Position numbers and translations under genes: made by a program
Shown here: one piece after another, positions 1 through 10,134 of the stretch
How the letters are laid out: every line of letters starts with the position of its first letter
Position numbering within the stretch: position 1 is the stretch's first letter
Origin: Saxidomus purpurata
Lineage: Eukaryota; Mollusca; Bivalvia; Venerida; Veneridae
NCBI GenBank assembly: GCA_022818135.1
Contig: JAFMSR010000005.1
Coordinates: 37,545,996 to 37,609,995, forward strand
Direction: 5' to 3'
DNA: 64,000 bases
The notes under the pieces: model-generated
The model's input: only the letters and a program-made list of their open reading frames with translations
Database searches by the model: none
What the model was told of the DNA's origin: nothing

Positions 1-152
1 TGAATAGATCTATCTACCTATCAGGACTATACTTTCCGTGCAGGCAAGATCTTACGTGATCTTTTGGAAAGTTTATTAAATATATACGGCATTTTTAACA
101 ATTTTATTACATAATATTTTATTCATATTTATTGTTCAATTGTTTTATTTAC

Positions 153-247
153 CCTGCATGCATCCAAAGTCGTCTGATGTGCGTGTGAAGCCAGGACAAC
201 ACTCATGAAGTTCAACGATGGTTTCTTTACCATGTGCAGTCGTCTGC
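153..247 (-). CDS. EMI/TGFBI-periostin-like protein, exon 4 (ECCPGF motif)
   Basis: The acceptor atattgtttctag precedes 247 and the donor CAGG|gtaaat follows 153. The exon is 95 nt, entering in phase 2 and leaving in phase 1. It encodes residues 140-171, including the hallmark ECCPGF (155-160) and a closing cysteine at 169, which completes six cysteines of an EMI domain with exon 3 (103, 128, 137, 156, 157, 169). The vertebrate relatives have ECCPGY followed by a short loop and GCP, and the spacing here is the same kind. The next exon should begin the first FAS1 domain and lies left of the window. Confidence 0.7.
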
Positions 248-635
248 CTAGAAACAATATGCAAGGTGAGAGTTGTCGTTCTTGTCGGAATTGCGCATAT
301 ATCAAGAATACAGTGAAAAAAGGGAGTTATACATTGACGAGTCTGCCCGTGACAAGTTAAAATTATAAAGGTCATCCTATTCAACTTCACCTTTTAGTAA
401 TTATTCTTTAGTAATTATTCTTGATATGTGTTCTACCATATGTTGGAAGACCGCTTCCCTCTAATAAGAAATAGTAAACAAACTATACACCCGAAGATTT
501 TAATAAACATTACCAGCTAATATAGGGTCTAAGGGAGAGTTACTTCCCCTGAAGAATGACATATTTACGCCTAACTAGAAAGATTTCCGGTCAGGTATAT
601 AGCTACCTTAAATGTTTGTAAAAGTAAATACTTAC

Positions 636-758
636 GTCTTAGTGCACTTGAAAGTGGTGTCTGACCCATCACAAACCACTGACTGGAAGCTGAAGTGAGA
701 CTGAATCTCGGCTGTATCATTTTCTAAGTTCGTTGTCTCGGAGAAACACACGTTTGGT
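636..758 (-). CDS. EMI/TGFBI-periostin-like protein, exon 3 (first half of EMI domain)
   Basis: The acceptor gtctatattcag precedes 758 and the donor AC|gtaagtatt follows 636. The exon is 123 nt, starting and ending in phase 2. Joining to exon 2 forms the residues GPNVC (99-103), the same five residues that open the EMI region of TGFBI/periostin. Cysteines fall at 103, 128 and 137. An open frame also runs upstream through 814 and mimics a signal peptide (a GTG-initiated hydrophobic run), but that stretch is the pyrimidine-rich 3' end of the intron. Confidence 0.66.
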
Positions 759-2984
759 CTGAATATAGACAAAAGTAATAATATTGTTAAAGTGAAACAA
801 AGCCTACCGAGCACTGAATATCATCAAAAGTTCTCTGTTACGCTGAACACATTAGAAATGTATTGGGACCAGATTTCAAGTTTGTTATATTGGGCTAAGC
901 AGACGACCAGACTACCCTTACGTTCTTTCTGTACATAAGACACCTTGAAACCTTCAGTTACTTAAAAAATGTCTGTTTTTGCTATAGAAATTGAGAATTT
1001 AATGCAACACCAACATTTCCTGTATCCAGAACAAGTAATTACCCAAAAGTACAATTCAATTGTTGTCCATTACATAGAAATAATAGAGCTGAAGAGTTCA
1101 AAGGTGTTTTGTCTTTAGACTGGTCACAGTTACAATTAAATTTCGTCTATCACGGCAAACGATAAACCAATACTTTTTTATGCAAACTACAGAGTTCTAA
1201 CTTCTAACAGCTGAAATCTATCATTGATTTGTTTTGCTTTATGTCGTAATGATAAAGACTCAATCACAAATCATGTGGGACTGCTTTGATACACTAAATT
1301 CTGCAAAATAAAAGAAAAGCAATTTCGTAGAAATATACATTATACGTTGCTACGCAACATGAAACCTAAGAACTAGGAAAAACAAATTTTAGTGATAATA
1401 AAGCTGAATACAATTAGCAGTAGTGTGCGATAACATATTAAACTTATTGTACCATCGCTTAACCGCGAGCTGATACAGCACCAGTTTCAAGAAAATCGAT
1501 AATCAAATACTGTCTACATCAATATTGATCGTGGCCGATCGGAAGTTTCCGTATTATGATAAGTCATAAATCACTTAATCAGCAAAAATCGATAATGTAT
1601 GCTAGCGCTAAAGTGGAACTGTTACATTTACCGATAAATGATATCGAGCTGGCTGATATATTGCACTAAATTTAAAGAACATTTAATAGGAATTGAAGAG
1701 GGGCAATGTGATAAAATATGACTTAATAAATAATCATCGTGTCAGTAATTTTTTTAAGTTCATTAACCATTTAAATGTTAAAACAATGAATAACATTTTA
1801 TGCAAAACATACCATAGTATTTAATAAAGTCATAGCAATATGTGTAATGGCATGTACATAATATTTTGTCAAAACACTTTCTATAACACAATCTGTCTTC
1901 CTTCGATGAAATTTATAGATCTATGAGGTGCTTTTTTTCTTAGAATAACCAAGGTTGACCCAACGCTATGCAGAATAAAAAAATAATTAATTAAAAAAGT
2001 GAGATTCAACAATTAAAACAGCACCGAGAGTCTAACCGGCGAGATCCTCCGGGTTTTTTTTTAAATTCGAGTGGTCGGTGTAAAAGAAAGTTGTTTACAT
2101 AAAAAGACAGCCGATTACTTGATTCGTAATTTAATAAAGTATTTGTTTTACTATTATATTACGGGTGGCCGCTTTATATACTTGCTTGTTTTCAATCGTA
2201 AAACTTATATCGTAAAAGGAAAATATCTGTTAATAAAGTTTGATAATACGGAAAGCAGATTCAAATTTACTTATAAGATAAGCCAACATGTGGCTATATG
2301 TTGACTGACAGCCGATTGATCCCTCTTTACTTGTCTGACCATACTTGTTGTTCGACCATACCCTGTCATTCACATTTTCATTTATTCTTTTTTCATAAAT
2401 CTCTTACATTCCCTCTTGTTCATTCACATTCTATCACTCTCTTTTTTGTACTTTTTGTGTATATTTTCTCACATATATCCATATGTTAATTAACATGTAT
2501 TTGCGAATATAACGATTATTTTCGCAAATACATGTTAATTAACATATGGACTTGTACTTAACTAACACTGACCTATATCATGCAACTTTAAATAAGGGTC
2601 TCACGATAATGTCTTACAGAGACTCTTCATCACAATGAACATATTCTTTTCGTGCTTTATCTTTACTGCTTTCGCTGTTGCTTTCTTATTCATAAAACTA
2701 TGCATTCTTTATGTATGAAAGTGAAAAGCAATCGGAAATGGTTACTTATCTCATTATGTATGTTCAACAGCTTTGAACCCCGGCGCTATCTATATTTCCT
2801 TTTTTTGCCTTTGTAACGCTGAACATTAAAAAAGAAGAAACAATGTTGTCTTATTGCACTTCCGGAAGTATCATAATGCTAAATACCTAGCTGGAATATA
2901 ATATGTACAAAAGAATGTTAAAAGTACTCGTATATCATCAAAGAAAACGCTTCCATTCTACACGTTGAAAACGCACATACTCAC
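759..2984 (-). other. intron between EMI-gene exons 2 and 3
   Basis: AT-rich non-coding sequence. It contains one striking element, a 30-bp perfect hairpin at 2478-2550, listed separately. No other coding signal was seen. Confidence 0.6.
2478..2550. repeat. perfect 30-bp inverted repeat (hairpin)
   Basis: Arm 2478-2507 is the exact reverse complement of 2521-2550, with a 13-nt spacer (2508-2520). The arms contain the sub-palindrome gttaattaac. No TIR transposon termini or clear target duplication were seen outside. It could be a foldback or a tiny MITE. Confidence 0.9.
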
Positions 2985-3098
2985 CCATTCCACCATGGTT
3001 CATCTCTGGGCTGGCCACCGCCCCATGAAAGATCTATGCCAAACCAAGGATCTCGGCTAGGTCCAAACCCAAGACTGTACCGCCCGCGTCCGAATCCT
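2985..3098 (-). CDS. EMI/TGFBI-periostin-like protein, exon 2 (Gly/Arg/Trp-rich)
   Basis: The acceptor (gctgtttttcag) lies at 3099-3100 and the donor (GG|gtgagtatg) begins at 2984. The exon is 114 nt, phase 2 to phase 2, and open throughout. It encodes residues 61-98: Gly-, Arg-, Pro- and Trp-rich sequence (for example GFGRGRYSLGFGPSRDPWFG and GGGQPRDEPWWN) with no cysteine. It was found by frame and splice-site reading; it has no ATG and is too short for an ORF search. The compositional continuity with the Arg-rich end of exon 1 and the exact phase match support the join. The segment looks disordered and may bind polyanions or be cleaved (inference). Confidence 0.62.
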
Positions 3099-5618
3099 CT
3101 GAAAAACAGCCCCCAGAAGTTCCGCAGTATTACATGGTAGCTGATTTATGCCATTACGTTCTATGACTTTTTATTAGGACATACAAATTTCACATTTTTA
3201 TCTATCTTATCACCTATAACTACAGATAAAGTGAAAGAAAGAAACAAAAAAAACAAAGGATGTTAAATTCAACACTGATTTGTCATATGGCATGCACTTA
3301 TATATTATGTCTCACTTTATTAAGTTCTAAAAAGATGGGACCTCTTTAGTATGTGTTCTTTTCACGCAATCTACCTACGTATACCCGTATCCCAGATGAA
3401 GAATTATCTCTATTCATACAAATGTCGGTTCTAAAGGTTCCCCTGAATTAAACGACTGCAACTACACGTGTGCAAGAATATTCAAGGTTATTACAGCGTA
3501 TAATAAACGCTACCTGCTGAACTGTATGTTAAAGCTTTCAAACTAAACAGCAAAATAACATTTCATTTTCTCATTGCTCAAAGGATGTTTACAAATTGGT
3601 AGCAATTATTTCCTCCTAAACGGCGTTTATTTATTTATCTACATATATATGAGAGCAGAAGATGCCCGAAATGTATTTGATTTATTTACTCTGCTATTGT
3701 TGAACTTCCTTGCTCGGGTCTTTTCTACAAACAAGACTTGTAAAAGAATATAACTTGTTAAATAAATAAATAAATAGTATAATAAATAGTAAATGTTTTT
3801 TGAGTATTTATGTTAAAAGTTCAATACAACAAACAAACTAAGGGTGATTTACAACAGCCGAGTTAGTGGTCGCAGTCAAGACTTGTCTTTACAATCTCTA
3901 TCCATACGGGAACAATGGTAATAACAGGATAGCTAGAAATGAACGTTGGTATTATATTTAATGTAATATGTATAATTTGGAAGACGAGTATCATTTTTTA
4001 CTTCTATGTCATTCGGTTATGATAATATCTGAAAAAAAATTAAAACGTTTTTACTAGGGAAGACCGAGCGCCCTCAAAATAATAGATCTGCTAAACACTT
4101 GTGATGCGAATATCTTACAAAACGTAGCTCAATGATCAATTTTGGACTAAACTAAAAAAAAATTATTCAAGAGATGTATGACTCGAAACTATTGTTCGAC
4201 ATTTCTGGTAGAGAATTTGAAAACTTTGCGACTTATACAACACATCCTGTTTCGCCGGTACAAATGTACTTGATATCTGCTTAAACGATACCAGCCTGTT
4301 ATTTACAAACGGTTACCGTTTCCAAGAAACAGAGAATGTTTTTTTTAGTTTTAGTGCAATCTGGATCATTTATATGTTACGTGCAAAACAAGCTCTGTAA
4401 TTAAGGCTGTTGAAAGCTAGGCAAAGCTAAAACATTAGTATGCTTTTTAAAACTTCATTTACAGAAAGAGTCTGCGTATTTATTCCTATACCATGAAAAT
4501 AAAAAGATGCACGCTGCGACCATATGACAAGAATACAATAATTATATTTAACATTTCTTCAACGGTGTTTTTTTTTCTGTATTGCTTGCACGAACTTGCA
4601 TGTTGCAGATTTTATCCTTTTTTACGTATCAGCTAGGTTCCGCCAGGATAATAAAGCGTATAATGAAAGTAATATATTGTTATCATTATATTATTATTAT
4701 AATTGTTTCATGGTTTGGAGCCAGACGAAGCAGAATATGCCAACCAATGACAAAGCACAAGTTTCGGCTGATGCAGACATTAACATATTAATGCTAAATT
4801 TGAGTTTTAAGTAACTTTTAATTAGCAGATAGATCTACGTTTCCTTGCATCCTTCCTCCCTTTTTTCTAAATCTTAAGGTCATGATTTTTGTCTGGTGTA
4901 ATTCATGAACAAAACAACAACTTAACAAGAAATACGTTTTAAGCTTTTTGCATAAACATCTGTCTATTGCGTAGGTTTCGATGCGTTTCAAATTGTTACA
5001 TCATTTCATAATGTTTTCAAACGACATAAACGAATATGCGTCATCATTCGTCTCACTCTTCATCACTTACGAATCAATTTACTACTTAATGATAAAAAAA
5101 GTCATCTAAAGAGTGGTTAACAGGATGTACATAACATTTTTATTTATCGGAATAAGATTCACTATGTATCAACTAATGGTTTCTTTAAAAATATTGTTTT
5201 CAACATATTAATTAAATATGCAACAATGTTTTTATCATTTGCATTTTCACGATAATTGTAAAGCACAATTTTGATGAGTTTTCATTACAAGACTTTAAAT
5301 GTTTCACATGAACCAGGTCTTACACAATACGCACATGCTTTTTTCTGTCTTTATTTTTCGTGGTAATACGTACGCTTACACATATACATGTAATAATAAA
5401 ACTCATCTTCATCACAATCATCATCAACATGGCGATCATCAACATGATAACGACTATTACTTCAATGAAAATAAAATATTGCAATATTAGTAACGTTGAT
5501 GATTTTTTTTTTCAAATCAGCTAGACGCCTTGCCTGATGACTTAAGGAGTGTCAGGGAAGCTTGCAAGGGAAGTACATTGGAAGTCCTGACATTAAGAAT
5601 AAAGACAAAATAACTTAC
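3099..5618 (-). other. intron between EMI-gene exons 1 and 2
   Basis: AT-rich intron sequence. It includes a CAT/CAA-rich simple-sequence patch near 5400-5465 and many homopolymer runs. No recognised coding or mobile element. Confidence 0.55.
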
Positions 5619-5800
5619 CTGGACGGTCCCCTGTCAAACATGTTCCAGGGTTCTCTGTGTCTATCATTCCTCATCCGCCGCCCTCGCCTTTCTTTGCGAT
5701 CTCGGCCCCGGCCCCGGCGCTGACCCCTGGACCAGGGTCCTGACATGCACATGTCTATCACAACAACTAACAATATCAGTGCGATCAGATATTTTCCCAT
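5619..5800 (-). CDS. EMI/TGFBI-periostin-like secreted protein, exon 1 (signal peptide and Arg-rich segment)
   Basis: First coding exon of a four-exon (so far) minus-strand gene that leaves the window on the left. The ATG at 5800 opens a signal peptide (residues 1 to about 20, hydrophobic LIALILLVVVIDMCMS) followed by a strongly basic stretch (residues about 25-50, repeated RG/RR/DR pairs). The exon ends at a CAG|gtaagtt donor in phase 2 after residue 60. Exons 2-4 join in matching phases, giving 171 residues whose last part is an EMI domain with GPNVC and ECCPGF signatures, as in TGFBI/periostin-type matrix proteins. FAS1 domains would lie beyond the left edge and are not seen. The Arg-rich insert is not a feature I know in vertebrate TGFBI. 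The protein is presumably extracellular and matrix- or adhesion-related (inference). Confidence 0.72.
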
Positions 5801-7080
5801 GGTGTGAGTACTAGCGAGGCTAGAGAACGAATGAACTTGTCAGTTTCGTAAATTAATTTTTCAAGATAGATGTGCGGAGCGCACCACTCCTGAATAAAGG
5901 GTGTGTGAAGTGTGGAAATTTGTTAGCGTACATTGAGAGAAACTTAACCGAGATTATATTTTCCTTGTCAAATATTTAAATGAATAGATACATATACTAC
6001 GCTTTCATTTATTCTCATATGTTTGGAATCGTAAATAAAGCAAATATATGTTAAATAGTTATATAAGATATTATGACTAACTACCTGATTTACCTTTACT
6101 TAAATAAACTTTTCCATGTTATTGTTTATATTATTAAGATGCAAGCGAGTCAGGATTTAGAAGATTCAGTATGGTGGCTAGTAAGAGTCATTCAAGTTTC
6201 TCCGTTGTACTAGTTTTACATTGTTGAGTGTAATGAAATATCCATTGTGATACCGGCTCTCAAGCGGCTAGACTACAATTATTCCCTCCCTGAAAGCAAA
6301 TGATCTATAATTTTTTAAACGTGCATAAATCAGACAACTTAATATATATAACAGATTACAACATTCTTGCATGTGTTAAGAGGTTACATTCTAAAAAACA
6401 ACACAGAGGTTTAAAAAAGAGTCTACAGAGGATATGGTATGATAAACTCTTCTGAAAGCAGTTATCCTGCACTTTCTCAAATATACTGTTTTACTCCTCA
6501 ATGTTACTGTGACCTTAACCTTTGACCTTGAGACCCAAAGGTCATCTACTGATTATGTCAATTTAACCTTGGTTTTGGTTTCAAAAACCATATACCTCTA
6601 CGCAGATGAACCATAAAGAAGGAAAAACAAATAATGAAAACATTAGATTTACATAGAAACTCTTATCTTAAAATCACTTTTCAATTTTTTTTTTACATAT
6701 AATGATCACAAAAGCCATGATTTAGCTAGGTACACGAAATGTAGTATTTTTGTCTTCTATTCATAATACAAGTAGTAAAACAATATTATTTAGTATAAAA
6801 TTATAACTGTCTAGCGAAAAGAATTTTAAACACATAAGAGATGGCCATGCAGGTACGTTTTTCTATAGTTTGCTAATAGGCTGAACATTCTATGAACCGG
6901 TCTAAAGCCGGACAATACAAATTTAAAAACATGAAGCCAATGACGCCAACTCTCGTTTCTATAGTAACCAGATATAGTTCAACAACGGATGTGACTCACA
7001 CTTTCTTCGCTATTTACATAAAGAAAAATACTTGTACAAAATCAATTACACTTACACTAACTTAGTATTACTCTTCTTTT
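5801..7080. other. region upstream of the EMI gene; no gene seen
   Basis: It should hold the minus-strand promoter and 5'UTR of the EMI gene near 5800-5900, but I see no clear TATA box. A degenerate tract with ccttgacct/aacctttgacc motifs at 6505-6600 resembles the tandem repeats elsewhere in the window (20.4 kb, 26.7 kb). Confidence 0.4.
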
Positions 7081-7081
7081 A

Positions 7082-7225
7082 ATGTACTCGGTGTTGAATG
7101 TCTGGAGATTTTGCAGCAAGCACCTGTTGTTTTGGCATGACAACATACATTACTGATTTAAATATTTTCGTCACGTTTTTTTGATAAAGTGATTGATTAT
7201 TTCTTGACAGAACAAGACCCTGAAA
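7082..7225 (-). CDS. candidate terminal exon, unknown protein
   Basis: After a good minus-strand acceptor (aatgttatttttcag, ending at 7226) there are 47 open codons in phase 0, then TAA. The product is polar and basic with no membrane helix, and I do not recognise it. No upstream exon with a matching phase was securely identified. The segment at 7519-7687 ends in a phase that would not join. It may be a chance open frame. Confidence 0.2.
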
Positions 7226-7518
7226 AATAACATTTTGTCCTTAAATCAGGTTTTCTCACATCGCTCATCATTTGTTATGCAACATAATCTGTTCTTGTTT
7301 TCGAGTTTTCGAGATTTGCATTCAAAGTAAAGCACCATTTGCTGATTCGTTTGTTTTATGCTGCTTCAACTGAAACATTTACGTTTCACAAAAGTGAGGA
7401 AACTGATACAAATAAAGATTTGATTATTTTTTCAGAATTTAACGCCCGTTTCAACCTTATTTCAGTCATTTGAACAGGTGGGCAGTTTCCCTAACCATCG
7501 TTCCCGAGACATACCTGT

Positions 7519-7687
7519 ACTAGAACCCTAACCATCCATAAGATGATACAAACGAGAAACGGAATATCAATGAATGAAACGCATAGCTATCATTTGCCAC
7601 CATACATCCAGTTGAGTTTATATAAGCTGTAGTTCCTGGTACATATCCACTATCGTAAAAGCAATCAAGAACAACATCATGCGCAGC
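7519..7687 (-). CDS. candidate exon, weakly like the C-terminal half of a ZP domain
   Basis: The acceptor gttgtttatatag precedes 7687. An open frame of about 54 codons follows and reaches a TAG about 5 nt before a donor-like CAG|gtatgt. Two cysteines are about 19 residues apart (DCFYDSGY ... NSTGC), followed by alternating hydrophobic residues (FHSLIFRFSF). That arrangement is reminiscent of ZP-C domains, but the match is weak and the in-frame stop next to the donor is a problem. It is not assigned to any gene. Confidence 0.22.
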
Positions 7688-8151
7688 CTATATAAACAAC
7701 GTGATTAAGACATTTGTCTTGATCTTAACTGTCTGCAGAGTTCAGTTCAGTTCATGTCTATTTGTGTAATATTAAGCATGTTGAAAACTTTGCGTATTTG
7801 AAATCATTCCAAAGTCCTTACCAAGAAATCGAGTATAAATGTATATGAGGAGAAACCACTGTTATGTAATATTGGTCCCATTTACTCCATAATATGTCAT
7901 TATTGACTCATTTCCTGGAATATTGTGTTACTTCTTATCATAAGAATAACGAAGCCATGTGAAACGTACTCCCCGTTATACCTAAAGTTTGTTCCATCTA
8001 ATTTTGTAACATTGGTTTTTTAGCATCATTGCATGTATTTTTGCTTTTAATAACATTTTTATATATCTGGAACATAAAGGCAGCTTTATTTTTTACTAAA
8101 ACTTAAAAACCGGTATTTTGGGGATTTTTTCCGTATGGCGTAATGCAAAGT

Positions 8152-9072
8152 GACGTATGTTGAACCGTATATGTCCCGGAACGTATATATCACACGTGTG
8201 TGATATATTCGACCGTAAATATAACACGATTTTAATGTGACATATTCGTTTGGTCATTTTGACAGTTTACACCGAAACGTATATGTATTTTCACAGGCGT
8301 GATATATTCGGTCGAATTTTTCACACGAGTGATATATTCGGTCGAATTTTTCACACCTATGATATATTCGTTCTCAGACTGGTCATTTTGACAGTTTACA
8401 CCGAAACTTATTTGTGATACTCGACAAAAATGATCAAGGGTTATGACCATCTTACGGTTACTTTACATTGTTTCACCGGCCATCACATATATCAAGTTTG
8501 ATCTGTGTTTAATCTGTGTTATACAGAAAAAAATGTATAGTGATGTTTTATAATCAATGCTGTTCTGAGATAATTTCCTGTTAATAATCACCACTCAAGG
8601 GCCACACGAACGCAGTCGATAACTTTCAAGAACACCCGATCGAAATTTGACCAAACATTATTTATACAAATTAAAGACATAATACAGACCACACTTTCGA
8701 GTTGGGAATGTCTAGTTCCCATACAATGTGTTGGGACCGATCGGATTGACTTGGTTGTGTTAAGCAGAATCTATGCGACATAACTTAATCAACCATATTT
8801 GATTGTTTTAAATACGTTTTTTCTTTAAATTGATCAAAATGTGACGTATTCGTTGAAAATTTCGTTTTTATTTGCCTTTTTCTACATGTGAGATATTCGT
8901 TTTCGTGCTCCTATAAAATTCGCAGTCAAACGTATACATCACATATTTGTGCCATATACGTTTCACGCGAAGACTATTTTCGACCGAATATATCACACGT
9001 GTGACATATGCGGTCGAATTTTTATCTCGTGTGATATATACGTTCCGGGACATATACGGTTCAACAGACGTA
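8152..9072. mobile_element. 909-bp non-autonomous DNA transposon with 39-bp TIRs and 6-bp target duplication
   Basis: The terminal inverted repeats are 8158-8196 and 9028-9066, identical over 39 bp in inverse orientation and starting tgttgaaccg. The hexamer gacgta directly abuts both ends (8152-8157 and 9067-9072), as expected for a target-site duplication. The interior has 30-bp tandem units built from gtgatatattcggtcg (8308-8370), palindromic cacacgtgtg boxes and a repeated gacagtttacaccgaaac block. The open frames inside are by-products of the repeats, and no transposase is present. A 6-bp duplication would fit few superfamilies, so the assignment is left open. Confidence 0.85.
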
Positions 9073-9268
9073 CGACGTGCGTCGCGCTGATTTCCAAGAT
9101 TGCGGCGCCCATAAGTGACGTTATCAGGAACGTACTCAAAATTGCAAACGTCGGGGAATTTTCTACTATTTAATAAATATATAATTATATTCCGACCTGA
9201 ACCAATCCGGCATACCATTAAATACAATATGGTGAGCTAGCTCATCACTCAAACAATCCAAGCCTCAC

Positions 9269-9408
9269 GTCGTTTTCAGGGCTGCCACAAACCCCTCCGA
9301 ATCCATAGGCAGTCCTAAAGTCATTGCTGAGTGGCGAAGGACCTTAACTAAGATGTGAGCGATACGGTGAGCCATTATGGTATGACAAACATCGGGTAGA
9401 TAAAGTAT
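9269..9408 (-). CDS. TRPT1/KptA-like (tRNA 2'-phosphotransferase) N-terminal exon, isolated
   Basis: After an acceptor ggccttgtttcag the minus strand is open for 46 codons to a donor-like AC|gtgagg that overlaps an in-frame TGA. The product contains HILVKVLRH, then LGLPMDSEGFV. This follows the first block of the Tpt1/KptA family (LSK-x-L-x-x-x-LRH ... LGL-x-M-x-x-x-GFV), whose enzymes remove the 2'-phosphate left by fungal-type tRNA splicing using NAD+. The Arg-His pair of that block is present. The NAD-binding remainder of the protein was not found downstream on this strand, so this may be a relic, an incomplete gene or an unrelated reuse of the exon. An internal ATG precedes AHRIAHILV. Confidence 0.42.
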
Positions 9409-9990
9409 CTGAAACAAGGCCAAGCAACATTTTCATCTCTCTTATATATACTTCAAGTCTCCGAATATGATATATAAAGCTCAGGTCACTATTTAAATAT
9501 ATAAATTGGGACTCTTTATATTTTTTATTTTGACAGTGTGAGGGTCAATTTCGTTGTACCAAGTGATATTACTGAACCGTTAAATGATAATGTTTAAGTG
9601 ATTTTCGCAATGTTCTCTGTTATCGTGTTCAGATGATCATAGATCCTTGGATAGTGTACAGTCTTAGCAAGGTTAACAGAAATAATGTTGTAAGTTTCCA
9701 TTATATATGTTTTCAATGAAACGTTTCACCCGAGTTAACTGTAACATGACAACATTCCTTTAATGTATGTACGTACCAATATGTTTCAATTAAACAGTAC
9801 TATATGTATTTTTTTTTCTTAGAGATTTAAACAAAAAATTGCCTTAACATGAACTTTGTTTACCCTGATCAGACATCTATTTACTTGGTGCAGGGTAGTA
9901 CGGTCTGTATTGGCTGTAATGCATAAATTCACCATTCGAGCAAACTAGAAATTCAAAAGGAAGTTAGCAACTGCAAATACAGAATTTTGG

Positions 9991-10134
9991 TTAAGGTGGA
10001 ATGCGCCTCAAATTTATTTCTCGAATTCTCTTCCCATATTTGCACCATGTGTATTTCAGAAATATCTTCAATTATGCACAGTGTAAATTTTATGAGAAAA
10101 TTCGAACAAAATATTTGAGGCGCATACACCTTAA
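9991..10134. mobile_element. MITE with TTAA target duplication
   Basis: TTAA at 9991-9994 and 10131-10134 bound a 136-bp element. Its inverted ends read ggtg..atgcgcctcaaat ... attcga on both sides (about 36 bp, a few mismatches). TTAA duplication is typical of piggyBac- and Kolobok-type elements. A diverged relative carrying the same gcgcc(t/c)caaat and ttcgaatt(t/c) words occurs around 24.4-24.77 kb. Confidence 0.75.

Noticed and set aside
632..814. Apparent secreted peptide starting with a hydrophobic run
   Set aside because: The start is GTG, and the hydrophobic part is the polypyrimidine tract of an intron. An acceptor at 759-760 gives a phase-perfect join to the EMI gene.
5299..5490. 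His/Asn-rich open frame
   Set aside because: Translation of a CAT/CAA simple-sequence patch in an intron.
8868..9227. 119-codon open frame
   Set aside because: Lies within and just beyond a repeat-built transposon; its sequence is translated inverted repeats.
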